64,000 nucleotides of DNA. Source: Nonomuraea fuscirosea (lineage in GTDB: Bacteria; Actinomycetota; Actinomycetes; Streptosporangiales; Streptosporangiaceae). Position 1 is the first letter of the stretch. The number at the start of each line of letters is the position of its first letter. The notes below the pieces were generated by a model that was not told the DNA's origin, searched no databases, and was given only the letters and a program-made list of their open reading frames with translations. A program made the translations under genes and the position numbers. Location of the stretch: NCBI RefSeq assembly GCF_003001935.1, contig NZ_PVNG01000002.1:62001-126000 (forward strand), written 5' to 3'. Positions 25,469 through 33,409 of this stretch are shown here, piece after piece.

Positions 25469-26983
25469 TCAGGCGTTTCCCGGATAGCCACCGCCGCCGT
25501 GGGCCGCGTCCAGGGCGTCGTAGTCGGGGGTGAAGCCGCGTTTGGGGATGCTGTCCACAAAGGTCACGTGCCTGGGCTTCTTGTACGACGCCAGCAGCGT
25601 GCGTACGTGCTCGATCAGGTCGTCGGCGGTGACCCCGCCCGTGACCCCGCCCGCGGCGTCCGGGCGCAGGGCGACGACGGCCTTGACCGCCTGCTGCCAG
25701 CCGGGGTCGGGGACGCCGATGACGGCGGCGTCGGCGACGGCCGGGTGCGTCTTGAGCGCCCGTTCCACCTCGGCCGGGTAGACGTTCTCGGCGCCCGACT
25801 TGATCATGCGCAGCTTGGGGCCGATGAAGGTGAGGGTGCCGTCGGGTTCGCGGCGGCCGAGGTCGCCGGTGTGATGCCAGCCGTACGCCGTCTTTTCTGC
25901 ATTTAAGTCTGGCCGGGCGAAATATCCGGAAAAGAGGGTCTTGCCGCGGGCGCAGATCTCCCCGACCTCCCCCGCCGGCACCTCCGTGCCGTCCGGAGCC
26001 AGCAGCCGCACCTGCACCAGCGGCGACGGCCGCCCCGCGAACCCGGCCCCGCCCTCCGCCAGCCCCAAAAACGTGAGCATGCCGCCCACCTCGGTCTGCC
26101 CGTACCCGCCCATCTTGGAGCGGCACCACGGCGAGTCGTCCACGGTGATCATGTCGTCCCACTCGGCGGAGTGGGAGACGAAGCGCAGCGAGGACAGGTC
26201 GTACTTGCCGCCCGCGTTCGCCTTCGCCACCGCGTCGATCATCGGCCCGAACAGGAACGCCTGCGTCACCCGCTCCGCGTCGATCAGCCGGCAGACCTCC
26301 TCGGGGTCGAAGGCGGGGGTGAAAACGTTCGTGCCGCCGATCTGGAACGTGGCCAGGCAGAACATCATCGTGCCGACGTGGAAGAGCGGCCCGTCGTTGA
26401 GGAAGGTGAAGCCTGGCTCCATCCGCCGGACGACCAGCAGGGACGTGGCGTGCGCGACGAGCGCGGCGCTGCTCAGCAGGGCGGCGCTGGGCCGGCCGGC
26501 GAAGGCGGCGGTGTAGAGGGCGAGGACGGGCTCGGCGTCGTCCACCGGGCCGAACTCGCGCACGGGCGCCTCCGCGACGGCCCGCTCGTACTCATCGCCC
26601 GCCTGGAGCCACGTCCCCGCGCCGGCGGCGCGCAGGGACGTGGTGGCCTCCGACGGCTCGAACACGACGACGGCCGGGGTCAGGTCGTCGAGCACGAAAC
26701 GCAGCTCGTCCGGCGACTGCCGCCAGTTGGCCGGGCAGAACACGGCGCCCAGCCGCGAGCAGGCCAGCAGCAGCTCCAGCACGGCGTGCGCGTTCTGTCC
26801 CAGCCACACCACCCGGTCGCCGGTCGAGACGCCGGCGCCGGCCAGCGCCGCCGCCAGCCGGGTCACCCGCAGGTCCAGCTCGGCGTAAGTGTGGCGGAGC
26901 TCGCCGTCCACGGTGGCGGTCACGCCGGGGCGGCTGCGGGCGTGGTCGGCGAGGACGTCGGACAGCGACAGGCTGTGGATCAT
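25469..26983 (-). CDS. Acyl-CoA synthetase (class I adenylate-forming), atypical P-loop
   Basis: A 504-residue adenylate-forming enzyme with the hinge motif YGWHHTGDLGRREPDG and GAENVYPAEVERAL, typical of fatty/aromatic acyl-CoA ligases. The usual phosphate loop (S/T)SGTTGxPKG is replaced by LYTAAFAGRPSAALL, a variant I associate with some FadD-like actinobacterial enzymes. Near the C-terminus SIPKRGFTPDY carries a possible catalytic lysine. ATG 26983 overlaps the LLM gene's TGA. Second gene of a two-gene operon. Confidence 0.88.
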   Translation of the reverse strand: MIHSLSLSDVLADHARSRPGVTATVDGELRHTYAELDLRVTRLAAALAGAGVSTGDRVVWLGQNAHAVLELLLACSRLGAVFCPANWRQSPDELRFVLDDLTPAVVVFEPSEATTSLRAAGAGTWLQAGDEYERAVAEAPVREFGPVDDAEPVLALYTAAFAGRPSAALLSSAALVAHATSLLVVRRMEPGFTFLNDGPLFHVGTMMFCLATFQIGGTNVFTPAFDPEEVCRLIDAERVTQAFLFGPMIDAVAKANAGGKYDLSSLRFVSHSAEWDDMITVDDSPWCRSKMGGYGQTEVGGMLTFLGLAEGGAGFAGRPSPLVQVRLLAPDGTEVPAGEVGEICARGKTLFSGYFARPDLNAEKTAYGWHHTGDLGRREPDGTLTFIGPKLRMIKSGAENVYPAEVERALKTHPAVADAAVIGVPDPGWQQAVKAVVALRPDAAGGVTGGVTADDLIEHVRTLLASYKKPRHVTFVDSIPKRGFTPDYDALDAAHGGGGYPGNA

Positions 26984-28044
26984 CGTCGGTCTCCAAAAGC
27001 CGGCATGACTTCGGTCGCGAAGAAGCGCATAACCCGCTTCATCTCCTCCAGCGGCATCGGCCTGGTGCTGCCGAAGTCGCACAGGAGGTTGCTGAACCCG
27101 GCGTCCCTGAGCAGCGAGATCTGCTCGATCACCCGTGCCGGGTCGCCGATCACCTCCAACTGCTCCCAGCGGAACTCGGTCGAGACCGAGCCGCCCTTGA
27201 GGTAGCGGTCCTGGTAGTACTCGAAGCCCTGCGCGGCCCGGCCGGTCCTCGGGTCTATCGGGGCGCTGCGCTCGTTGAAGATGCGCGAGCGGTCGAACGA
27301 CGCCTCGAACCGCTCCTGGTCGGCGCGGGCCTGTTCGAGGGTGGGGGCGACGTACACGCTGCGGGCCACCACGAGGTCGGCCCGCTCCTGGTGTCCCGCC
27401 CGCGCGGCCGTCTCCCGCCAGGTCTCGGCCGCCTTGACGACCTTCCTGAACGGCGCCGCTGGGTCGGCCAGGATGGGCAGGCCGCGCTCGGCGTACATGG
27501 TGACGGTCTCGGGCGAGACGGCCGCCACGTGCAGCGGCGGATGCGGGCTCTGCAGCGGCCTGGGCACCAGCGACACCTCGGCCCCGGTCTTGTAGAACTT
27601 CCCCTCGTGCTGGTACGAGTCCTGCGTCCAGAGCCCGACGATCACCTCCAGCGCCTCGTTGAACCGGTCCCGCGCCTCGGCCAGGTCGATGCCGAACCCC
27701 TCGAACTCGAAGCTCTGGTATCCCCGCCCGATCCCCAGCTCCAACCGCCCGCCGGACAGCACGTCCACCAGCGCGGCCTCCTCGGCGACGTGGACCGGAT
27801 CGTGCAGCGGCAGGACCACGATGCCGGTGCCGAGCCGCAGGTCGGTGGTGCGGGCGGCGGCGTGGGCGAGCATGGTGAACAGGTTGGGGACGACGCCGTA
27901 GTCGCGAAAGTGGTGCTCGGCCAGCCGTACCCCGTCGAACCCCAGCTCCTCGGCCAGCTCGATGAGCTCCAGGTGGTAGTCGTAGACGTCCTTGAAGCTC
28001 TGTCCGTCGAAGCGGTGGAAGAGGTGGAAGGTCGAGAACTTCAT
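26980..28044 (-). CDS. LLM-class flavin-dependent monooxygenase
   Basis: A 354-residue bacterial-luciferase-like monooxygenase. Signatures include LGFDGVRLAEHHFRDYG, LRLGTGIVVLPLHDPVHVAEEAALVD and GRLELGIGRGYQSFEFEGFG. It probably uses FMNH2 supplied by a reductase. It leads an operon with the acyl-CoA synthetase (ATGA overlap), and operator site 4 lies 19 bases upstream of its ATG. Confidence 0.9.
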   Translation of the reverse strand: MKFSTFHLFHRFDGQSFKDVYDYHLELIELAEELGFDGVRLAEHHFRDYGVVPNLFTMLAHAAARTTDLRLGTGIVVLPLHDPVHVAEEAALVDVLSGGRLELGIGRGYQSFEFEGFGIDLAEARDRFNEALEVIVGLWTQDSYQHEGKFYKTGAEVSLVPRPLQSPHPPLHVAAVSPETVTMYAERGLPILADPAAPFRKVVKAAETWRETAARAGHQERADLVVARSVYVAPTLEQARADQERFEASFDRSRIFNERSAPIDPRTGRAAQGFEYYQDRYLKGGSVSTEFRWEQLEVIGDPARVIEQISLLRDAGFSNLLCDFGSTRPMPLEEMKRVMRFFATEVMPAFGDRR

Positions 28045-28063
28045 GCGGCGGCCTCTCGCTAAA

Positions 28064-28079
28064 CCAAGCGCTCGCTTGG
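28064..28079. promoter_or_regulatory. Operator-like palindrome, site 4
   Basis: CCAAGCGCTCGCTTGG: perfect 6-bp arms with a 4-base spacer. The reverse complement CCAAGCGAGCGCTTGG differs from site 3 at 2 of 16 positions. It lies between the LLM gene start and the convergently placed end of the MFS gene, so it should act on the LLM operon. Confidence 0.65.
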
Positions 28080-28103
28080 GAGCGTACCACGCGACGGTTC
28101 TGA

Positions 28104-29285
28104 TCAGTCCCGCGCGCCCGCGAATTGCTCGTCACGGACGGGCGCCGGGGCAGTGGTGGAAGAGGAGGGCCGCACGGCCGGGGCCAGCAGCGTCAGCAGC
28201 ACCACCACGCCGGTGATCACGGCGAAGGCCGCGGGATAGGACAGCCCGCCCGCCACCCACCCCGTCACCGCGGGGGCGACGAGCCCCGAGAGGTACGTGA
28301 TCGTGGCCACCCCCGCCACCCCCTCGCCCGGCGTCGCGCTCTTGTTGCCCGCCGCCGCGATCGCCAGCGGCACGATCACCGCGACGCCGAGGCCGAGCAG
28401 CGCGAAGCCGGTGACGGCGAGGGCGGGCGTGCGGGACAGGACCACGATCAGGCCCCCGAGCGCCGCCACCGCCCCGCTGACCCGCACGGTCCGCACCGGG
28501 CCGAGCAGGCGGATGACGCGGTCGCCGAGCAGGCGGGTGCCGGCCATGCAGAACATGAAGACCGTGTAGCCGGCGGCGCCCACTCCGGGCCCCGCGTCCG
28601 TGACGGCGGTGATGTAGACGGCCGACCAGTTCGCGCTGGCTCCTTCGGCGAAGGTGGCGCAGAAGCCGACGACGCCGATGAGGGCGATCGCGCGGGCGGG
28701 CAGCGCGAAGCGGCGCGGCGCGGGGCCGGTGGCCGGGCCGCGCTCGTCGGCGAGCAGGCCGCGGCCGGTACGGGCGCCGATCAGGACCAGGACGGCGGCG
28801 ATCGCCGCGAGGTGCGCGCGGGCGTCGACGCCGGCCTGCGCGGCCAAGGCGCCGAGACCGGCCGCGGCCAGGCTGCCGACGGCCCACATGCCGTGCAGTC
28901 CGGACATGATCGGCCGGCCGAGGCGGCGTTCGAGGACGACGGCGTGGGCGTTCATGGTGACGTCCGACATGCCCGCCGCGGCGCCGAACAGCAGGAAGGC
29001 GACGAACAGGCCGGGGGTCGAGGGGGAGAGGGCGGGCAGTGCGAGGGCCGCGCACCACAGGGCGATGAGTAAGCGGGTCGCGGTGCGGGAGCCGATCCGG
29101 TACGCCAGACGGCCGGCCATGGGCATGCCGACGAAGGCGCCGATCGGCGTGCACAGGAGCACCAGGCCGAGGACGCGGGGGTCGAGGCCGAAGTGCTCCT
29201 GCAGCCAGGGGATGCGGGTGGACAGGCTGCCGGCCACGGCTCCGTGGACGAGGAAGACCGAGGCGATGGCGCGATGAGGGCTCAT
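28104..29285 (-). CDS. MFS transporter (YbjJ-like)
   Basis: A 393-residue protein of about 12 membrane segments. It has an MFS-type loop after helix 2 (MAGRLAYRIGSR) and a signature FGAAAGMSDVTMNAHAVVLE resembling YbjJ/FucP-like members. Direction and substrate are not readable. It is divergent from a ROK regulator and shares its operator region, so it is probably controlled by that regulator and moves a sugar-like effector. Confidence 0.88.
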   Translation of the reverse strand: MSPHRAIASVFLVHGAVAGSLSTRIPWLQEHFGLDPRVLGLVLLCTPIGAFVGMPMAGRLAYRIGSRTATRLLIALWCAALALPALSPSTPGLFVAFLLFGAAAGMSDVTMNAHAVVLERRLGRPIMSGLHGMWAVGSLAAAGLGALAAQAGVDARAHLAAIAAVLVLIGARTGRGLLADERGPATGPAPRRFALPARAIALIGVVGFCATFAEGASANWSAVYITAVTDAGPGVGAAGYTVFMFCMAGTRLLGDRVIRLLGPVRTVRVSGAVAALGGLIVVLSRTPALAVTGFALLGLGVAVIVPLAIAAAGNKSATPGEGVAGVATITYLSGLVAPAVTGWVAGGLSYPAAFAVITGVVVLLTLLAPAVRPSSSTTAPAPVRDEQFAGARD

Positions 29286-29298
29286 GCGCTGAAAACTA

Positions 29299-29345
29299 TC
29301 AGGCAGGGTTCCTGATGAAAAGAGCTTTCAGGCAGGGTTCCTGAT
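29299..29345. promoter_or_regulatory. Two identical 18-bp palindromic operators between MFS and ROK genes
   Basis: TCAGGCAGGGTTCCTGAT occurs twice without mismatch (29299-29316 and 29328-29345), 29 bases apart. Each copy is an inverted repeat, TCAGG-N8-CCTGA. The first is 13 bases from the MFS start and the second 4 bases from the ROK start. An autoregulated, shared operator for the ROK protein is the simplest reading. Confidence 0.7.
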
Positions 29346-29349
29346 TATT

Positions 29350-30384
29350 ATGGGAAGCATGAAGACCGCGACCCCTTCCACGGCCCGGGCCATCAATGAC
29401 CGGCTGGCGCTCGACCTGCTGCTGGAGCGGGGCCCGCTGAGCGCTCCCCAGCTCCGCTCACTGACGGGGCTGTCCAGGCCCACCGTGTCCGACCTGATCG
29501 AGCGGCTCATCGACAGCGGCCTGGTCGAGGTCGCGGGGGAGTCGGGGGAGGACAGGCGCGGGCCCAACGCGCGGATCTACGGGCTGGTGGCCGGCCGGGC
29601 CCACGTCGCGGGGGTGGACCTGCGGCGCGACACCGTCCACGTCACCGTCGCCGACCTCACCGGCCGCACCGTCGGCTCGGCCGGCCGGCCGATCGGCGGT
29701 GATCTCGTGGATCTCGTCGAAGGCGTCCTGGGCGAGGCGGCGGGGCGGCGGAGCCTCGACACCGTCGTGGTCGGGGCGCCGGGCCTGGTCGCGCCGCGCG
29801 AGGGCGAGCTGGTGTCGTCCAACGACGTGCCGGGGTGGCGATCAGGGCTGGTGGCGTCCTGGCGGGAGCGGCTCGGCGTCCCGGTGGTGCTGGAGAACGA
29901 GGTCAACCTGGCCGCCGTGGCCGAAGCGCGGGGCGGGGTGGCGCAGAACGCCGAGGACTTCGTGCTGCTCTGGCTGGGCGACGGGGTCGGGGCGGCGGTC
30001 GTGCTCGGCGGGCGGTTGCGCCGGGGGGCGTCGGGAGGGGCGGGCGAGATCGGGTACCTGGAGGTGGACGGGACCGCGTTCTGCAACCTGGTGACCTCGG
30101 CCGTCGCGCGCGGCCTGGCCCGTACGGAGTTCGCGGCCCGCATCGCCAAGGGCGCCGCCGCCTTCGTCTCGCTGCTCGACCCCGGGCTCGTCGTGCTCGG
30201 CGGCGAGTGCGGGCGTGACGGGGGCGAGGAACTGGCCGAGGAGGTGGCCGCCCGGCTGCGCGACCTGGCGCCCGCTCCGACCGAGGTGCGCGCCAGCACG
30301 GTCGCGGGCGATCCGGTGCTCCAGGGCGCCGTGCTGACGGCCCTCGACCTGACCCGCGACCGCGTCTTCGGCGTCTCCGCCTGA
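29350..30384 (+). CDS. ROK-family transcriptional regulator
   Basis: A 344-residue ROK protein with an N-terminal winged helix (LTGLSRPTVSDLIERLIDSGLVEVAGE) and a sugar-kinase-like domain. The ROK part keeps ENEVNLAAVAEARGG and a glycine-rich LWLGDGVGAAVVLGG. The cysteine zinc cluster usual in ROK proteins is absent, with only one Cys nearby (GTAFCNL). ATG 29350 or 29359 are both possible; neither has an ideal ribosome site. It probably represses the divergent MFS gene and itself. Confidence 0.88.
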   Translation: MGSMKTATPSTARAINDRLALDLLLERGPLSAPQLRSLTGLSRPTVSDLIERLIDSGLVEVAGESGEDRRGPNARIYGLVAGRAHVAGVDLRRDTVHVTVADLTGRTVGSAGRPIGGDLVDLVEGVLGEAAGRRSLDTVVVGAPGLVAPREGELVSSNDVPGWRSGLVASWRERLGVPVVLENEVNLAAVAEARGGVAQNAEDFVLLWLGDGVGAAVVLGGRLRRGASGGAGEIGYLEVDGTAFCNLVTSAVARGLARTEFAARIAKGAAAFVSLLDPGLVVLGGECGRDGGEELAEEVAARLRDLAPAPTEVRASTVAGDPVLQGAVLTALDLTRDRVFGVSA

Positions 30385-30508
30385 CGGCTCCCGCCTGACG
30401 GCTCCCGCTGTCAGGCCCGTGACGGCGCGGTGTCGCGTGAACAGGCGGAGCGGCGTCGCGGGAACGGGCGGAGCGGCGGCGGCGCGAACGGCCTGGGCCG
30501 GGGATCCT

Positions 30509-31042
30509 CTACCGGGTCCTGGCGGCGATGGCCCGCGCGCACTCCAGAGCCTCGGTGCGGCTGGTGTCCACCTCCAAGTCGTAGTGCACGCCCTCGTGCA
30601 CCACCTCGGCCTGCTGCGCGGCCATCCCGCGGACCCGGTCACCACGCGCGATCTCCCGGCCCGCCGCGACCGCGACGTCGCACCGGACACCCACCCACAG
30701 CACCTCCAGCCCGGTGAGGACGTCCTCCCACCGCTGCTGGGAGGACGGCCCGCCGAGGAAGACGTCGTCGATGACGATCCGGGCGCCCGCGCGGGCCATC
30801 GCGGCGATGCCCGCCCGCCAGGCCGCCTCCAGCCGCATGAACTCCGGCCCGACGCTCACCCCGCCGTCAGGGGCGAATTCGATGCCCGCCGCCGAGCCCT
30901 CCATGGACGCCGGCATCGACTCGACGAAGGAGTCGACGCCGGCGGCCAGCCACGGCTCCGGCAGGATCGCCTGGAGACAGCGGGTGATGCCCGACTTGCC
31001 GGAACTGGAGCCGCCGTTGAGCACGATCACTTGAACAGTCAC
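30509..31042 (-). CDS. Chloramphenicol phosphotransferase-like (CPT) P-loop kinase
   Basis: A 177-residue P-loop kinase, close to the 178 residues of the chloramphenicol 3-O-phosphotransferase of the antibiotic producer. Walker A is GGSSSGKSG (10-18), an Asp follows in [12 protein letters not shown], and [10 protein letters not shown] is the second acidic strand. Many homologues are of unknown substrate, so resistance is not implied. GTG 31042 has GGTGGGG upstream. It converges with the ROK gene across 124 bases that contain two copies of cgcctgacggctcc and no clear terminator. Confidence 0.8.
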   Translation of the reverse strand: MTVQVIVLNGGSSSGKSGITRCLQAILPEPWLAAGVDSFVESMPASMEGSAAGIEFAPDGGVSVGPEFMRLEAAWRAGIAAMARAGARIVIDDVFLGGPSSQQRWEDVLTGLEVLWVGVRCDVAVAAGREIARGDRVRGMAAQQAEVVHEGVHYDLEVDTSRTEALECARAIAARTR

Positions 31043-31102
31043 CGCCCCACCCTAGAAGCCGGGCACATGCCACCGGCAACTCCTTTTCCGCTGGTTAAGG
31101 CC

Positions 31103-32155
31103 CTATCGGGTGATGACGCCGGTCCAGTTCAGGGTGGCGCGCCGCCAGACCTGAGCCGCCTCCGTGCCGAAGTACGGCGACACCCCGGTGTCGTACCGGC
31201 CGTCGCCGTCGGTGTCGGAGACGCTGATCGTGACGCCGCTCAGCAGACCGAGGCCGCTGTCCGCCGCGTAGCCGGTCAGCCACGCCGACCCGATCGAGCC
31301 CCCACCGGTGAACGGGGACTCCGCGCCGACTGGCTGGTCCATCCGCGGAAGGCCCACCGACGCCGCGAACGTGGCCCCCGCCGACCGTTCGAGGGTCGCG
31401 CCCGAGTACGGACGGGTGCCGTCGGGATGAGCCCCGGCGGGGAAGCCGAGGACGTCGACCGGCGGCCCGACCGGCTGGTTGTAGGCGAAGCCCTGCCCGC
31501 CCACGACGTCGAGCAGCCGGCCGACGTTCGTGAACGCGCCGGGCGAGGAGGAGACGACGCCCTGGTACACGTTGGCGAAGGCGTAGTCGCGGTCGTAGTC
31601 GCGGACGTCGTCGAAGGGGTAGGGGGCGGTGCCCAGCTTGCCCACGTACAGGCCGAAGGGGGCCGTGCCGGCGGCGTGGCCGGGGACGAAGACCCACTTG
31701 CCGAGCGCGCCCATCGGCGCCTCGACGTCGAACACGCAGTGGCCGGCGGTCGCGACGAGGTTGCGGTACTGGCCCTGCACGGCCGTGCCGGTGCACCAGT
31801 GGGGCTCGTTGTCGCTGCCGATGAAGTACACCTTGCCCGAGGGCGTGGGCGCCGTCCCGTCAGGGGCCGCGGGCCCGCCCGCCGCCACCGGAGGGAAGGA
31901 GCCCGGCTTCCCGTCGGGGACGATCTCCGCGGTCGAGCGCTCCGCGGCCATCTCGGTGTGCACGGTGTACGGGGTGGCGGCGCGCAGGTTGGCGCCGTCG
32001 TCGGCGAGCCAGAACTGCGCGACCTGCCGCGCCGTCTCGGAGGTGTCGGCCAGCTTCACCGTGGCCACCTCCACGGCCGCCCAGGCCGGTGCGGTGACGA
32101 CGCCGCTACTCAGAGTGGCCAGACCGACGCCTAACGCGATCAGTGCACGCCTCAA
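31103..32155 (-). CDS. Secreted trypsin-like serine peptidase
   Basis: A 350-residue exported protease. A signal peptide is clear (LRRALIALGVGLATL, ending near APAWA). The catalytic His lies in VATAGHCVF and the Asp probably in YDRDYAFANV. The nucleophile region reads FTGGGSIGSAWLTG rather than the textbook GDSGGP, with the first Ser the likely nucleophile. TTG 32155 is chosen because GGGAGA stands just upstream and the signal peptide follows at once. Transcribed alone, 111 bases after the M20 gene. Confidence 0.82.
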   Translation of the reverse strand: MRRALIALGVGLATLSSGVVTAPAWAAVEVATVKLADTSETARQVAQFWLADDGANLRAATPYTVHTEMAAERSTAEIVPDGKPGSFPPVAAGGPAAPDGTAPTPSGKVYFIGSDNEPHWCTGTAVQGQYRNLVATAGHCVFDVEAPMGALGKWVFVPGHAAGTAPFGLYVGKLGTAPYPFDDVRDYDRDYAFANVYQGVVSSSPGAFTNVGRLLDVVGGQGFAYNQPVGPPVDVLGFPAGAHPDGTRPYSGATLERSAGATFAASVGLPRMDQPVGAESPFTGGGSIGSAWLTGYAADSGLGLLSGVTISVSDTDGDGRYDTGVSPYFGTEAAQVWRRATLNWTGVITR

Positions 32156-32265
32156 ATCGGATCTCCCGTCGAATCGGGGGCCGCGGATCAGTGGCCCCAG
32201 GTGGACGGCAAGATCGTAACCCGGGAGGCGCCATGATCCTAGAGAAATTGGATCACATGTTCGAC

Positions 32266-33399
32266 TCACGCCAAGGCCGAGAGCAGGCCGATGGTCAGGG
32301 CCGTACGTTCCGGGATGTGCTCCACCAGCACGTGCTCGTGCCGGGCGTGCGCGCCGTCGCCCACGGCGCCCATGCCGTCGAGGACCGGGCGGCCGAGCGC
32401 GGAGACGAAGTTCCCGTCACTGGCCCCGCCGACGGCGACCTCGTCCACCAGCCAGCCGAACCCGGCCGCCACCTCCTGGGTCTCCTTGAACAGCCGCTGC
32501 GAGGCGGGGTTGGGCGTCATCGGCGGGCGGTTCCACTCGCCGGTGGCCGAGATGGTGACGCGGGGGTCGGAGACCCGCAGGTCGGCGAAGAGGTCGTCGA
32601 TGCGGCCCATCTCCGCCGGATCGGTCACCCGCACGTCCACGCCACACGTCGCCCGCCCGGCCGAGACGTTGCGGCCGGTGCCGCCGCTGATCAGGCCGAC
32701 GTTCACGGTGGTGCCGCGCTCGCGGGAGCCGGCCCGGGCCAGCGTGGTGACGATCTCGGCCAGGGCGTGGATCGCGCTCGCCCCCGCGTACGGGTCGAGC
32801 CCGGCGTGCGCCTCGATCCCGGTCACGCTCACGTTGAACAGCCCCACGCCCTTGCGCGCCGTCTTGAGCGCCCCGTCCATGGACGCCTCGAACACCAGCG
32901 TGGCCAGGGCGTCCTCGCTGGCCGCCTCGATGTGCTCGCGCGAGGACGGGCTGCCGATCTCCTCGTCGCCGGTGAACAGGAACCGCACGCTCGGATGCGG
33001 CAGCCCCAGCTCGCGCAGGCCGCGCAGCGCCCAGACGGACTGCACGAGCCCGGTCTTCATGTCGAACACGCCCGGCCCGGTCGCCTTGCCGTCCACGACC
33101 GCGAACGGCCAGCCGCTCAGCGTGCCGATCGGCCAGACGGTGTCGTAGTGGCTGAGCATGAGCACGGTGCCGGGGGCGGTGCCCTGGTAGGTCAGCTCCA
33201 GGATGTCGCCGTGCTGGCCGCCCTCGTGCAGGATCTCGTCGTCCGGCGTGCCGAGGTGACCGACCGTCCGGGAACGGATCTCCCGTAGCCCTTTGACCAG
33301 CATCGCCTTGTCGTAGCTGTGGGTCTCCAGCTCGACCACGGCCCTGAGGTCGTCGAGCATGGCCGGCAGGGCCTGCCGGGTCCAGTCGGTGATCAGCAC
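32266..33399 (-). CDS. M20-family metallopeptidase (carboxypeptidase G2/AbgB type)
   Basis: A 377-residue zinc aminoacylase/carboxypeptidase. Metal-binding segments are MLSHYDTVWP, GPGVFDMKTG and TGDEEIGSPSS, with a C-terminal HARHEHV histidine. The dimerisation domain follows GIEAHAGLDPYAGA. It starts at GTG with AAAGGAA upstream, 10 bases after the AbgT transporter stop. The pairing suggests uptake and cleavage of p-aminobenzoyl-glutamate or another N-acyl amino acid. The exact substrate is not shown. Confidence 0.9.
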   Translation of the reverse strand: MLITDWTRQALPAMLDDLRAVVELETHSYDKAMLVKGLREIRSRTVGHLGTPDDEILHEGGQHGDILELTYQGTAPGTVLMLSHYDTVWPIGTLSGWPFAVVDGKATGPGVFDMKTGLVQSVWALRGLRELGLPHPSVRFLFTGDEEIGSPSSREHIEAASEDALATLVFEASMDGALKTARKGVGLFNVSVTGIEAHAGLDPYAGASAIHALAEIVTTLARAGSRERGTTVNVGLISGGTGRNVSAGRATCGVDVRVTDPAEMGRIDDLFADLRVSDPRVTISATGEWNRPPMTPNPASQRLFKETQEVAAGFGWLVDEVAVGGASDGNFVSALGRPVLDGMGAVGDGAHARHEHVLVEHIPERTALTIGLLSALA

Positions 33400-33409
33400 G
33401 AGATTCCTT

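Noticed and set aside
30509..31042. Chloramphenicol resistance gene.
   Set aside because: Only general CPT-family similarity is visible. No antibiotic gene cluster is nearby, so only the fold is called.
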